This document shows, one piece after another, positions 1 to 8,159 of a stretch of 64,000 nucleotides of DNA. How positions within the stretch are numbered: position 1 is the stretch's first letter; each line of letters starts with the position of its first letter. Below the pieces are notes generated by a model. The model did no database searches. It had not been told where the DNA came from and worked only from the letters and a program-made list of their open reading frames with translations. The stretch is from assembly GCF_034064985.1 (NCBI RefSeq), contig NZ_CP139249.1:1178001-1242000 (forward strand). Direction: 5' to 3'. The position numbers were made by a program, and so were the translations under genes. This stretch comes from Acinetobacter pittii (lineage in GTDB: Bacteria > Pseudomonadota > Gammaproteobacteria > Pseudomonadales > Moraxellaceae).

Positions 1-617
1 AAAACTTCTCTAACTTCTCTAAAGCGGTTGCTACTGCTGCTTTAGCTGCTGGTGAAACTGATGCTGCTAAAATCGCTGAATTAAAATTAGCAGACGGTCA
101 AACAGTTGAAGAAGCTCGTATTGCGCTTGTTCAAAAAATCGGTGAAAACATCCAAGTTCGTCGTGCGAAAATCGTTGAAGGCGAAAACTTGGCTATCTAC
201 AAACACGGTTTAAAAATCGGTGTTGTAGTTTCTTATACTGGTGATGCTGACACTGGTAAAGGTATTGCAATGCACGTTGCTGCATTCAACCCAGTAGCTG
301 TAAATGCTGAAGCTGTTCCTGCTGACCTTATCGCTAAAGAAAAAGAAATTGCTGAAGCGAAAGCGTTAGAATCTGGTAAGCCAGCTAACATCGTTGAGAA
401 AATGGTAACTGGTTCAGTTGATAAATACTTGAACGAAGTTGCTCTTGATCGTCAAATGTACGTAATCGACAACGACAAAAAAGTTGCTGATGTATTAAAA
501 GCAACTGGTACTACTGTTGCTAACTTCGTACGTTTCGAAGTTGGTGAAGGTATTGAGAAAAAAGCAGAAATGAGCTTCGCTGAAGAAGTTGCTGCTGCTC
601 AAGCTGCTGCGAAGTAA
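1..617 (+). CDS. tsf: Elongation factor Ts, C-terminal part (5' end outside window)
   Basis: The frame is open from base 3, with no start in the window, and gives about 204 residues ending in an Ala-rich tail. The translated part matches the dimerisation domain of EF-Ts, the guanine-nucleotide exchange factor that recycles EF-Tu during translation (for example the stretches VSYTGDADTGKGIAMHVAAF and LDRQMYVIDNDKKVADVLK). A TTG at 189 could be taken for a start, but the protein homology continues without a break upstream of it, so it is internal. A strong terminator follows at once. In this genus rpsB normally lies upstream, which cannot be checked here. Confidence 0.96.
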   Translation, partial: NFSNFSKAVATAALAAGETDAAKIAELKLADGQTVEEARIALVQKIGENIQVRRAKIVEGENLAIYKHGLKIGVVVSYTGDADTGKGIAMHVAAFNPVAVNAEAVPADLIAKEKEIAEAKALESGKPANIVEKMVTGSVDKYLNEVALDRQMYVIDNDKKVADVLKATGTTVANFVRFEVGEGIEKKAEMSFAEEVAAAQAAAK

Positions 618-630
618 TTCGTATCACAAT

Positions 631-657
631 AAAAAAAGCCCCATTGGGGCTTTTTTT
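631..657 (+). terminator. Intrinsic terminator of tsf
   Basis: An A-rich arm and GCCCC/GGGGC stem are followed by a run of seven T. It lies 14 bases after the tsf stop. Confidence 0.9.
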
Positions 658-682
658 ATCTCAGTTAAATTAAGGGTAGACA

Positions 683-1168
683 ATGACAAATAAAAAAAAT
701 CTCAGTATTGGTGGTGTCATAATTTTATTGATTGCTGCATATTTTGGTCTGGATTTATCTGGGCATAAGCAAAATCAATCGCCATCATCAGTCATACCCG
801 AAGCTCAGCATACTGAAACTACTCTTGCAAATAATGGGGTGGATACAATAAAAGCTGCTTATGAGCAGAGACACAGTAATGTTCAAGTGCAGGGAAGTGG
901 CCGAGTAAAAGCAATCTTAAGAGATGATAATGATGGGTCGAGACACCAGAAATTTATTCTTGTACTAAAAAATGGCCTTTCAATTTTAGTCGCACATAAT
1001 ATTGATTTAGCACCTAAAATTCCTAATTTGAAAAAAGGTGATGTCGTAGATTTTTACGGTGAATATGAATATAACCCAAAAGGTGGTGTATTGCACTGGA
1101 CTCATCGTGATCCACAAAATCGTCATGAAAGTGGTTGGCTCAAACATGATGGGCAAATCTACCAATAA
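683..1168 (+). CDS. DUF3465-family protein, membrane-anchored or secreted
   Basis: This 161-residue protein has a short basic N-terminus, one hydrophobic segment at about residues 8-25 (anchor or uncleaved signal), a polar linker, and a C-terminal domain of about 95 residues. The domain resembles DUF3465, a small beta-barrel-like (OB-type) family; recognisable parts are GSGRVKAILRDDNDGSRHQK and KKGDVVDFYGEYEYNPKGG. Its function is not known. It starts 66 bases after the tsf stop, beyond the tsf terminator, so it probably has its own promoter. The family call comes from remembered conserved motifs and was not searched. Confidence 0.75.
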   Translation: MTNKKNLSIGGVIILLIAAYFGLDLSGHKQNQSPSSVIPEAQHTETTLANNGVDTIKAAYEQRHSNVQVQGSGRVKAILRDDNDGSRHQKFILVLKNGLSILVAHNIDLAPKIPNLKKGDVVDFYGEYEYNPKGGVLHWTHRDPQNRHESGWLKHDGQIYQ

Positions 1169-1203
1169 AGCCGAATAAACAAATAAAGAGATTGTTTTTA
1201 TAG

Positions 1204-1219
1204 AGCAATTTTATTCTAT
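1204..1219 (+). promoter_or_regulatory. Candidate AraC-type regulator site, copy 1
   Basis: AGCAATTTTATTCTAT, 54 bases before the AraC-family gene. It matches 15 of 16 bases of a site upstream of azlC (2118-2133), which suggests that one regulator binds both. Confidence 0.45.
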
Positions 1220-1272
1220 TCAGTTTCTTAAAACATGCTATGGTTTTTTTATTGAATAGATGAGACGTATTT

Positions 1273-2097
1273 ATGCAGCGGGAGCAAGCCGATTATCTGC
1301 ATGTGCGAGAGCTGGGCGGTTTAGAGTTACTAAAAGCACATTATCACCAAACACAATTTTCGAAGCATACTCATGAAGGGTACTGTATTGGTGTGATTGA
1401 AGAGGGAGCACAGTCTTTTTTTAGGACAGGCCAGCTGCATGTAGCTCCTAAAGGCGACATTATTTTAGTAAACGCTGACGAAATTCATACGGGTTCATCT
1501 GCGGTAGAGTCAGGTTGGCGATATCGAGCAATTTATCCTACACCTGAAATGTTGGCAGAAGTCAGCCAAGATTTTTTTGAAAATTCACGTGGGGCGCCCT
1601 GGTTTCCTCAAGCTGTCATTCGTGACTTGGGTTTGGCTCAACAACTATGTTTACTCTTTGATTTATTAGAACAAAAAGATAATTTTTTACTTAAAGAAAC
1701 GATGTATTTATCGACTTTAGCTTGTTTAATGAAGCGACATGGTAAATCAAATCATACTTTTTGTGAGTTGCCTGAAGCATATTCAAAAATATTAAGAGTT
1801 AAAGAATTACTGGTAGAAATGCCTGAAACAAATTTTTCTTTGCAAGATCTGGCTGATATGGTGGGGCTAAGTGCATGGCATTTCTTAAGACAATTTAAAA
1901 AATATGTGGGCTTGCCACCTCATGCTTGGCTTGTTCAAGCACGCTTACAAAAAGCAAGGCAATTATTAAAACAGGGTGACCAAATTGCGATGGTGGCACA
2001 GCAATGTGGTTTTTCTGATCAAAGCCATTTTAATCGTCACTTTAAAAAAGCAATGGGAGTGACGCCTACTCAATATGTAGCTAGCCTAAATAACTAG
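1273..2097 (+). CDS. AraC-family transcriptional regulator of azlCD (inferred)
   Basis: The 274-residue protein has an N-terminal cupin-like sensor domain (about residues 10-150; H-x-H pattern in SKHTHEGYCIG and the metal-site-like DEIHTG). The C-terminal AraC double helix-turn-helix spans about residues 170-272; its second HTH carries the signature GFSDQSHFNRHFKKAMGVTP. This layout is typical of AraC activators that sense small molecules. It lies directly upstream of azlCD on the same strand, and both share a 16-mer upstream element, so it probably controls amino-acid export. Ligand and mode of action are unknown. Confidence 0.88.
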   Translation: MQREQADYLHVRELGGLELLKAHYHQTQFSKHTHEGYCIGVIEEGAQSFFRTGQLHVAPKGDIILVNADEIHTGSSAVESGWRYRAIYPTPEMLAEVSQDFFENSRGAPWFPQAVIRDLGLAQQLCLLFDLLEQKDNFLLKETMYLSTLACLMKRHGKSNHTFCELPEAYSKILRVKELLVEMPETNFSLQDLADMVGLSAWHFLRQFKKYVGLPPHAWLVQARLQKARQLLKQGDQIAMVAQQCGFSDQSHFNRHFKKAMGVTPTQYVASLNN

Positions 2098-2117
2098 ATT
2101 ATTAAAAATTTATTTAC

Positions 2118-2133
2118 AGCAATTTTATTCAAT
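2118..2133 (+). promoter_or_regulatory. Candidate AraC-type regulator site, copy 2
   Basis: AGCAATTTTATTCAAT, 58 bases before azlC. It matches the site at 1204-1219 except for one base. Confidence 0.45.
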
Positions 2134-2191
2134 ATAAATCAACTCTCATTACGCATTTTATAGAGAGATCTTTTATCTTGGATTTTTATAT

Positions 2192-2908
2192 ATGAATATT
2201 CAGCTTCATCAGTTGGTGAGGTTTCCAAAAAATAAGCCACCCTATCTTTTTTTACGTGGTGCAATGGATATTTTGCCCTTGTCAATTTCTGTTATTCCGT
2301 GGGCAATTTTGGCAGGCTCTATGGCAATTCATGCAGGTTTATCTTTTTATAAAGCCCTTGCGATGTCGGGAATTGTTTTTGCTGGAGCAGCTCAATTAGT
2401 TAGTTTAAGCATGGTAATGGAAGGGGCATCTACTTTTACAATTTATGTGACGATTTTCTTTTTAACGGCTCAGCATTTTATTTATGCATTAACTTTAAGA
2501 AATGACATTTCTGCTTTGTCTCTTTCGAAACGGTTAAGTTTGGGTTTTTTATTAACGGATGAATTATTTGCGGTATGTGCATCCGGTGAAAAAAGACAGC
2601 CAGAATATCTGTTGGGTGCAGGTCTGTCTTTTTATTTATTCTGGGTAGTTTTTAGCTTGGTTGGAATACTTTTGGCAACAGTGATTCCTGATTTACTAAA
2701 TTATCATTTAGATTTTTCCATTGTGGCTATTTTTATTGCTATGATTGTGCCGTTATGTAAAGGATTTCCAGTCATAGCTGGTGTGCTAACAACTTGTTTA
2801 AGTGGGTTTTTATTTAAATTTTATCAAATTGAGGGTGCGATTTTACTTTCAGGATTAATGGGGATGTTAATTGCTGTTTTAACTGAAAAAATAGGTAAGG
2901 AGCAATAA
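2192..2908 (+). CDS. azlC: AzlC-family branched-chain amino acid exporter, large subunit
   Basis: This 238-residue, very hydrophobic protein has about six predicted membrane segments. It carries AzlC/YgaZ-family features: the early GAMDILPLSISVIPWAILAG stretch, the SGIVFAGAAQLVSL segment and the QHFIYALTLR segment. With AzlD it forms an inner-membrane exporter for branched-chain amino acids or related compounds (family knowledge). The azlD gene follows after one base, so the two are translationally coupled. The AraC gene upstream is the likely regulator. The substrate cannot be read from sequence. Confidence 0.88.
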   Translation: MNIQLHQLVRFPKNKPPYLFLRGAMDILPLSISVIPWAILAGSMAIHAGLSFYKALAMSGIVFAGAAQLVSLSMVMEGASTFTIYVTIFFLTAQHFIYALTLRNDISALSLSKRLSLGFLLTDELFAVCASGEKRQPEYLLGAGLSFYLFWVVFSLVGILLATVIPDLLNYHLDFSIVAIFIAMIVPLCKGFPVIAGVLTTCLSGFLFKFYQIEGAILLSGLMGMLIAVLTEKIGKEQ

Positions 2909-2909
2909 T

Positions 2910-3227
2910 ATGTCTTGGTTTATGATTTTAGGCTTGGCAGCAATCGTCTTTTTTAATCGCTATTATTTTTTAGAACCTACTGTTAAAATTAAATTACCGC
3001 TTATTCTGAATAAGATGCTTAACTATTCTGCACCTTGTTTATTAACTGCAATTTGTATTCCAGTTATTTTTTTCGATGGTGATCATTTAAGAGGCGTGAT
3101 AAATAATCCTTATATTTATGCAGCAATCTTTTGTATTGTGATCGCTATGTACCTAAAAAAAGTTCTTTTAAGTGTGATAGCAAGTTTAGGATTTTTTTAT
3201 TTTATAAATTTTCTAATAAATTACTAA
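2910..3227 (+). CDS. azlD: AzlD-family small exporter subunit
   Basis: This 105-residue protein has three to four hydrophobic segments and an FFNRYYFL motif near the N-terminus, as in the AzlD/YgaH family. It starts two bases after the azlC stop codon's last base, and the Shine-Dalgarno AAGGAG lies inside the azlC end. It is the small partner of AzlC, and both are needed for export in characterised systems. A hairpin terminator follows. Confidence 0.85.
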   Translation: MSWFMILGLAAIVFFNRYYFLEPTVKIKLPLILNKMLNYSAPCLLTAICIPVIFFDGDHLRGVINNPYIYAAIFCIVIAMYLKKVLLSVIASLGFFYFINFLINY

Positions 3228-3233
3228 CATGCA

Positions 3234-3260
3234 AAAGCTGAATCGAAAGGATTCAGCTTT
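3234..3260. terminator. Bidirectional terminator between azlD and the Mpo1-like gene
   Basis: Perfect 11-bp stem AAAGCTGAATC/GATTCAGCTTT with a 5-base loop, in the gap between two convergent genes. It has A/T edges but no long T run. Confidence 0.7.
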
Positions 3261-3270
3261 AAATCCATCT

Positions 3271-3720
3271 TTAAGCAAGAGCTTGTTTTTGTCTGCTTTT
3301 CCATTTAGGTAGGATTTTTGAGAGATAAGCATCCATACACCAAACTGGTCCAATTAGTAGGAATTGTAAATCTTTAAAGAAAGATGGTTTTTTGCCTTCG
3401 ACTTTATGACCGTAAAATTGTCCAACCCAAGCAATCACAAAAATAGCGATATAAAATCCGACTCCTACAGGTAGGGTATAAATGAGCCATGCCATAACAA
3501 CAAGTAAAGCAGCCATTGCAACAGCAAGTACAAGATCTAAACGTGCATAAAATACTAAGGTCAACACAAGTAATAAAGTAGTAAGCAATGTGCTGAAATG
3601 CGCAATGATTCCAATAATAGAAAATAAAATGGCGGGAACGCAAAGCCAGTGAATTTGTTTATTGGTTGGATTTTGATGACTTTCGCTATATTCATCAAAC
3701 CATTCAGTAATGGATTTCAT
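3271..3720 (-). CDS. Mpo1-like (DUF962) integral membrane protein
   Basis: The product is 149 residues with four hydrophobic segments. It begins MKSITEWFDEYSESHQNPTN and continues with NKQIHWLCVPAILFS, the signature of the DUF962/Mpo1 family; yeast Mpo1 is an Fe(II)-dependent dioxygenase of 2-hydroxy fatty acids. A later GQFYGHKVEGKKP holds another conserved His. The role in bacteria is not established. I chose the ATG at 3720 because AAGGAG lies 10 bases upstream. A GTG three codons earlier would sit almost on the Shine-Dalgarno. Confidence 0.85.
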   Translation of the reverse strand: MKSITEWFDEYSESHQNPTNKQIHWLCVPAILFSIIGIIAHFSTLLTTLLLVLTLVFYARLDLVLAVAMAALLVVMAWLIYTLPVGVGFYIAIFVIAWVGQFYGHKVEGKKPSFFKDLQFLLIGPVWCMDAYLSKILPKWKSRQKQALA

Positions 3721-4242
3721 GAGTAGCACACTCCTTGTTTTAACTTTGATTTATTTTTTGTGAGTATATTTTAGCCTGTTCTTGGGGATCTCAACAAGAA
3801 ACTAACACTATTCAACTATAGGGAGCGTTGTATTAAAAAGACCTAAGAAAGGGCAAACGAAAAAATAATGTGACTGTGATTGAAATAGGGGGCAATACGA
3901 CCTCAAGAATGGGGTAATTTTTCATAATATTTTTTCTCTATTGCTAGATGATGAAAACAGCAAAAAAAGTGTAATTTTGAGATGGGTGGGAAAATTGTGT
4001 GAAAAAGCTCTACTCATCTACTCTAAAAACGCCATAAATAGCCTTTATTTTGGAAAAATGGTACTAGGGTAGCGCAAATTTGAAAAAGTCGCTCTAAACG
4101 CAAATTAGACGTAAAATTAACTAGTATTAAATAAACATGGTTTTTTGTTTAAAAAATATTCAAATCCAGAGCTAGATAAGGGTTAAAAAAAGAGGATTTT
4201 TTAAACTTTAAGTGAGGAATTATTTTGATAACTCAAAATATA
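3721..4242. other. Gene-free AT-rich gap
   Basis: About 520 bases between the divergent start of the Mpo1-like gene and the rlpA terminator. I see no convincing reading frame, tRNA or RNA motif on either strand. There are AT-rich imperfect inverted repeats (around 4139-4160 and 4183-4207). The part next to 3721 must hold the promoter of the Mpo1-like gene. A small RNA cannot be excluded. Confidence 0.5.
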
Positions 4243-4272
4243 AAAAAGCCGCAGAAAAATTGCGACTTTTTA
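4243..4272 (-). terminator. Terminator of rlpA
   Basis: On the minus strand, AAAAAGTCGCA pairs with TGCGGCTTTTT with one mismatch and a 7-base loop, ending in a T run just after the rlpA stop. Confidence 0.75.
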
Positions 4273-4294
4273 CATGAACTCGAGAGGCTATAAC

Positions 4295-4906
4295 TTATGA
4301 AGTTGGGCCATCAACACGCTCAATATTTACTTTTGCAGTTCCGGCATTGGTAATGCCAAGACGTTTAGCTGCACCGTAAGATAGATCAAGTACACGGTTG
4401 CCATGGAAAGGACCGCGGTCATTTACTTTTACAACCACACTTTTACCATTGTCTTTATTCGTTACTCGAATATAACAGTTCAATGGTAGGCTACGGTGAG
4501 CAGCAGTTAGAGCATTCATGTCGAATGTTTCACCACTTGCAGTTTTACGACCATGGAATTGGCGGCCATACCAAGATGCCATACCAGTTTGGCTAAACTT
4601 ACGAACAGTGTTTGAAGCTACTGTGTTAAGTTTTTCAATCACTGAAGGCTCATCTTCAGGGATTTCAATTTTTGCTGCGATCGCTTGACGACGGATTTGA
4701 TCGCCAGAACGTTCAGTGATTGAAAGACTGTTAATATTAGAAAAACGAGAATTAAAGTTTTGAGTATCTTTACTCAACACACGTGCTGCTAGATTAGGAC
4801 CATCTACATCACTGTTTAATGATGATGACTGCACCATTTCAGCGTGCAGTGGGGCCATGCTTAAACTAGCCGTCAGTGCAAGAACGTATTTCAGCGATAA
4901 CTGCAT
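4295..4906 (-). CDS. rlpA: RlpA-like double-psi beta-barrel protein (septal lytic transglycosylase family)
   Basis: The 203-residue product has a Sec signal peptide (MQLSLKYVLALTASLSMAPL, cleavage probably after HAE/A) and no lipobox, so it is probably soluble in the periplasm. The C-terminal domain, residues about 110-200, is the RlpA double-psi beta-barrel: GMASWYGRQFHGRKTASGE, VVVKVNDRGPF and RVLDLSYGAAKRLGI. RlpA enzymes cleave glycan strands lacking stem peptides at the septum. There is no SPOR domain, unlike E. coli RlpA. I chose the ATG at 4906 because AGGAG lies 9 bases upstream; the longer frame starts inside the leader. Confidence 0.85.
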   Translation of the reverse strand: MQLSLKYVLALTASLSMAPLHAEMVQSSSLNSDVDGPNLAARVLSKDTQNFNSRFSNINSLSITERSGDQIRRQAIAAKIEIPEDEPSVIEKLNTVASNTVRKFSQTGMASWYGRQFHGRKTASGETFDMNALTAAHRSLPLNCYIRVTNKDNGKSVVVKVNDRGPFHGNRVLDLSYGAAKRLGITNAGTAKVNIERVDGPTS

Positions 4907-5182
4907 TTGTATAAACTCCTGAGAACATGTACTTTTTTCTTTCAGCCATTGACTGAAATTTAAAGTGAACATGCCTTATTATTCACTTTTGCAATTGCTA
5001 TATTGGGGTGGATAATATTCATCGCTTACGGAGAGTGTCTAGTCTTTAACGAGAAATCGTTACAAAAAGGGCAAAAACTTACAGTTTTAGATTAAAAAAC
5101 AACCAATGGTGTAACAATTTATTTAAAATGTATGTATTGTGAGCTATTTAACAAAAATATTTATTGACTTTTGGTGTGGGTG

Positions 5183-5207
5183 TGAAAAAGCTAGCCTATC
5201 GGCTAGC
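5183..5207 (-). terminator. Terminator overlapping the mltB stop codon
   Basis: On the minus strand, GCTAGCC-GATA-GGCTAGC is followed by TTTTTC. The left arm contains the last codons of mltB, and the TAG stop (5196-5198) lies at the arm/loop edge. Confidence 0.85.
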
Positions 5208-6197
5208 CACTTCAGTGCCTAATAACCACACAGCGGTAGCGTACATGCGGCTCTTATTATAAGTCGTAATCACTTGAAAATTCGGGTAAGTTAAATAGTA
5301 AATTGGACCGTTATAGTCTTGTAATTGAATTACATTCACCATGTCCAGATCATCAATTTTAACTAAAGGATTTAATGGTGCGATACCTAGTGTCTTTAGT
5401 GCGCCATAGGGGAAAGGTTGCGTTAAATCTTTCGCAATAATACTTTCCGGATTTGATCCTGTATAACGTGCCATAAACCCGATAGGCTGATCGCGTTGCC
5501 AACCTTGTTTTGCTAAGTAGTTTGCAATTGATCCAATAGCATCTTCTGCTGAGTTTCTTAAGTCGATATGTCCATTACCGTCATAATCCACACCATATTT
5601 ACTAATATTACTTGGCATAAATTGCGGATAACCTATCGCACCTGCATATGAGCCAACAATACTTCTAGTTGGATAACCTTCTTTATACGTCCATGCAATC
5701 AGAGCAGCTAACTCATCACCAAAATATTCAGCGCGGCGAGGGTAGCCAAAAGCAAGAGTAGCTAAAGCATCACGTGTAATAAACGAACCTTTATTTGCGC
5801 CATAACCTGTTTCAACGCCCAAAATACCTAAAATCACAGCTTGAGATACGCCATATTGCTGTTCAGCGCGATTTAAGGCATCTGCATATTGGTTTTTAAA
5901 ACGCACACCGCGCTGAATTGTGCCTTCCACCAAGAACATGGAACGATAGTCATACCAAGGCTTACTTTCCCCTGGGCGAGTCATAATATTTAGAATGTTT
6001 GGTAAATTTTTTGCGCCGCTCATGGCTGCATCCACTTGATCGCTACTTAAGCCATAAGCATTCATCGTTTTTTGTTTAAAGTTTAAATAATCAGGATGTG
6101 TGGCAAAATCGTTAGCCTGAGCAAAATGACTGGTACTGATTAAGCCAGTACACAAAGCAAGCATTTTTAAAGTTTTATTTAAGTGTTGAGACAACAT
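5196..6197 (-). CDS. mltB: Lytic murein transglycosylase B
   Basis: The 333-residue product has an N-terminal signal peptide (about 28 residues, cleavage near AQA/ND) and a family GH103 catalytic domain. Landmarks are the catalytic Glu in GILGVETGYGANKG, the GYPRRAEYFGDEL segment, YAGAIGYPQFMPSN, and the EF-hand-like loop DYDGNGHIDL that binds Ca2+ in E. coli MltB. It cleaves peptidoglycan to anhydro-muropeptides in the periplasm. No lipobox Cys follows the signal, so it looks like a soluble form. It lies 19 bases downstream of rodA, as in many gamma-proteobacteria, so both are probably one transcript. Confidence 0.93.
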   Translation of the reverse strand: MLSQHLNKTLKMLALCTGLISTSHFAQANDFATHPDYLNFKQKTMNAYGLSSDQVDAAMSGAKNLPNILNIMTRPGESKPWYDYRSMFLVEGTIQRGVRFKNQYADALNRAEQQYGVSQAVILGILGVETGYGANKGSFITRDALATLAFGYPRRAEYFGDELAALIAWTYKEGYPTRSIVGSYAGAIGYPQFMPSNISKYGVDYDGNGHIDLRNSAEDAIGSIANYLAKQGWQRDQPIGFMARYTGSNPESIIAKDLTQPFPYGALKTLGIAPLNPLVKIDDLDMVNVIQLQDYNGPIYYLTYPNFQVITTYNKSRMYATAVWLLGTEVASR

Positions 6198-6216
6198 ATC
6201 GTTTTAAAATTCCAGA

Positions 6217-7359
6217 TTATCGATGTGTATGAATGGACATGACTAAACCAAAGGTGGCCATTAAAGTAATAATAGCTGTTCCGCCATAACTCATAAAAGG
6301 TAAAGGAACACCTACTACAGGTAAAATACCACTGACCATTCCCGCATTTACAAATACATAAACAAAAAAAGACAAACCAAAAGCGCCGGCAACTAAACGT
6401 CCATAGTTATGGAAGCTTTGTAAACCAATCTGGAATGTTCTAAAAATAATAGCAAAATAAAGAGTTACTAAGATAAGTACACCGATGAGACCAAATTCTT
6501 CGGAATACGCAGCAATAATAAAGTCAGTATGCCCTTCGGGTAAAAAGTGTAAATGTGATTGAGTACCTTCAAGAAAACCTTTACCTGAAAAACCGCCAGA
6601 GCCAATTGCAGTTTTAGATTGAATAATATTCCAACCTGTACCGAGTGCATCTGCTTCTGGATTAAGTAAAGTTAAAACCCTTTGACGCTGATAGTCGTGT
6701 AAAAGAAATTCCCATGCAATAGGAATAATGACTGCTGCACAAGCGGCAGCTGCACCAATCATCCGCCATGATAATCCACTTAAAAATAAGACAAATATGC
6801 CGCTTGCCAAGACTAAAAGCGATGTCCCTAAATCTGGTTGTTCTGCAATCAGTAAAAAAGGAATACCAATTAACATTAATGATAAAACAACTTGTGAAAA
6901 GCTAGGGGGAAGAGGTTTTCTTGCTAAGAACCATGCAATCATCATCGGCATACCGATTTTCATGAATTCACTGGGCTGGACACTTCCGAAACCGGGAATA
7001 TCAATCCAGCGCTGAGCACCCATTCGGACTTCACCGAACACCATGACTGCCACAAGTGAAAATAGACCAAACAAATAAAAGTAGGGTGAAAAGGCTTGAT
7101 AGACCTTGGGTGGAATTTGGGCTAGGCCAACCATCACTAGAAAACCAATACCAAAACTCATGGCTTGTTTACTGACTAACCCTACATCTTGTGCTGAAGC
7201 ACTATATAGTACAGTTAAACCTAACAGAGCATTTAAGAGCAAAAATAGGCATAACCACGGATCAATATGGAGTTGTTGCCACTTTGATGGTTGCATAGCG
7301 GTGCTAAGACCATCTCGAGGAGCTTGGCGTAAAAATTTATATTGTGGACTAGGAGACAT
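6217..7359 (-). CDS. rodA: Rod-shape SEDS glycosyltransferase RodA
   Basis: The 380-residue product has about ten membrane segments and SEDS-family signatures: NIIQSKTAIGSGGFSGKGFL, HLHFLPEGHTDFIIAAYSEE (with the catalytic Asp region) and PLPFMSYGGTAI near the C-terminus. It polymerises lipid II glycan strands for cell elongation together with PBP2. The partner pbp2 gene is probably upstream or elsewhere and is not in this window. The ATG at 7359 has no clear Shine-Dalgarno. An alternative ATG 21 codons inside is no better, so the start is uncertain. Confidence 0.95.
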   Translation of the reverse strand: MSPSPQYKFLRQAPRDGLSTAMQPSKWQQLHIDPWLCLFLLLNALLGLTVLYSASAQDVGLVSKQAMSFGIGFLVMVGLAQIPPKVYQAFSPYFYLFGLFSLVAVMVFGEVRMGAQRWIDIPGFGSVQPSEFMKIGMPMMIAWFLARKPLPPSFSQVVLSLMLIGIPFLLIAEQPDLGTSLLVLASGIFVLFLSGLSWRMIGAAAACAAVIIPIAWEFLLHDYQRQRVLTLLNPEADALGTGWNIIQSKTAIGSGGFSGKGFLEGTQSHLHFLPEGHTDFIIAAYSEEFGLIGVLILVTLYFAIIFRTFQIGLQSFHNYGRLVAGAFGLSFFVYVFVNAGMVSGILPVVGVPLPFMSYGGTAIITLMATFGLVMSIHTHR

Positions 7360-7441
7360 GCGGCGTTAACTAGGTCAATCAGTGCTTGGCGCATGCTAAC
7401 ATAAACCTGATTAATGGCAATGTATATCAATATTTTGCAAT

Positions 7442-7467
7442 AAAAAAACCTAGCTCTCGCTAGGTTT
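7442..7467 (-). terminator. Terminator of the queF operon
   Basis: Stem AAACCTAG/CTAGGTTT with a 6-base loop; read on the minus strand it ends in seven T. Confidence 0.85.
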
Positions 7468-7485
7468 CCGATAGGCTATTTTTTA

Positions 7486-8136
7486 TTAGTTAAAGAATAG
7501 ACCATCATGATATTCAGCCATCGCTTTTAGTTCAGTACGATTTAAGCTAGGGATGAGCTTATCGATTGCAATATGAACTGCTTTTGTTACAGCCGCAGCG
7601 CCAATATCAGCAGCTTTACGTTTGATCATGCCGAGGTCTAATGTCTTGTTAAAATCAGACATAAAATGCTTGATCATAGCATCGCCGAATTGTTTATATA
7701 GTTCAGCTAATGCAGCTTTATTAATATCGTTGCCAGCTTCAAGCTCAGTGAAGTTATGCTTAAGGTTAGTGACTAAACTAGGATCTAAAGTTACACCTAC
7801 TTTATATTGACCTTGTGGATCTTTAAATAAGCTTTTTTCAGAAAACTCTACAGACTGTTTTACAACATCGTTTGGTGCTTTGCTTAACAATTGTTTTAAA
7901 AGAACAGCAACTGTTGATTTGACATAGCCTGCTAGTTTTTCGGCAGTATCGCGTTTTTCACTTGCAGGGAAGTGCTGAACTAACTGAATTAAGACATTAT
8001 CAATAATCTCTTCATTGAGTTGTAAAGCAATCTTATCGCGAAGTGGATATAAAGGTTCACTAGAATTTTTGTTCGCAATTCCAGTTTGTATATCGTTCAA
8101 TAAGCCTTCAGAAGGGGTAAAACCAAAAAACGGCAT
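7486..8136 (-). CDS. Conserved protein of unknown function
   Basis: I do not recognise the family of this 216-residue protein. It is rich in predicted alpha helix, lacks a signal peptide or membrane segment, and is probably cytoplasmic. Recurrent Lys/Asp-rich amphipathic stretches such as KSTVAVLLKQLLSK and FMSDFNKTLDLGMIKRKAAD suggest an all-helical fold. It is the last gene of a run with an ABC-2 transporter and queF, starting 23 bases after queF, with GAGGA seven bases before its ATG. A terminator follows. No function is inferred beyond co-transcription. Confidence 0.75.
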   Translation of the reverse strand: MPFFGFTPSEGLLNDIQTGIANKNSSEPLYPLRDKIALQLNEEIIDNVLIQLVQHFPASEKRDTAEKLAGYVKSTVAVLLKQLLSKAPNDVVKQSVEFSEKSLFKDPQGQYKVGVTLDPSLVTNLKHNFTELEAGNDINKAALAELYKQFGDAMIKHFMSDFNKTLDLGMIKRKAADIGAAAVTKAVHIAIDKLIPSLNRTELKAMAEYHDGLFFN

Positions 8137-8159
8137 GGTATATCCTCAAATTATTCGTT

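Noticed and set aside
189..617. Separate gene starting at TTG 189
   Set aside because: The frame and EF-Ts homology continue upstream to the window edge.
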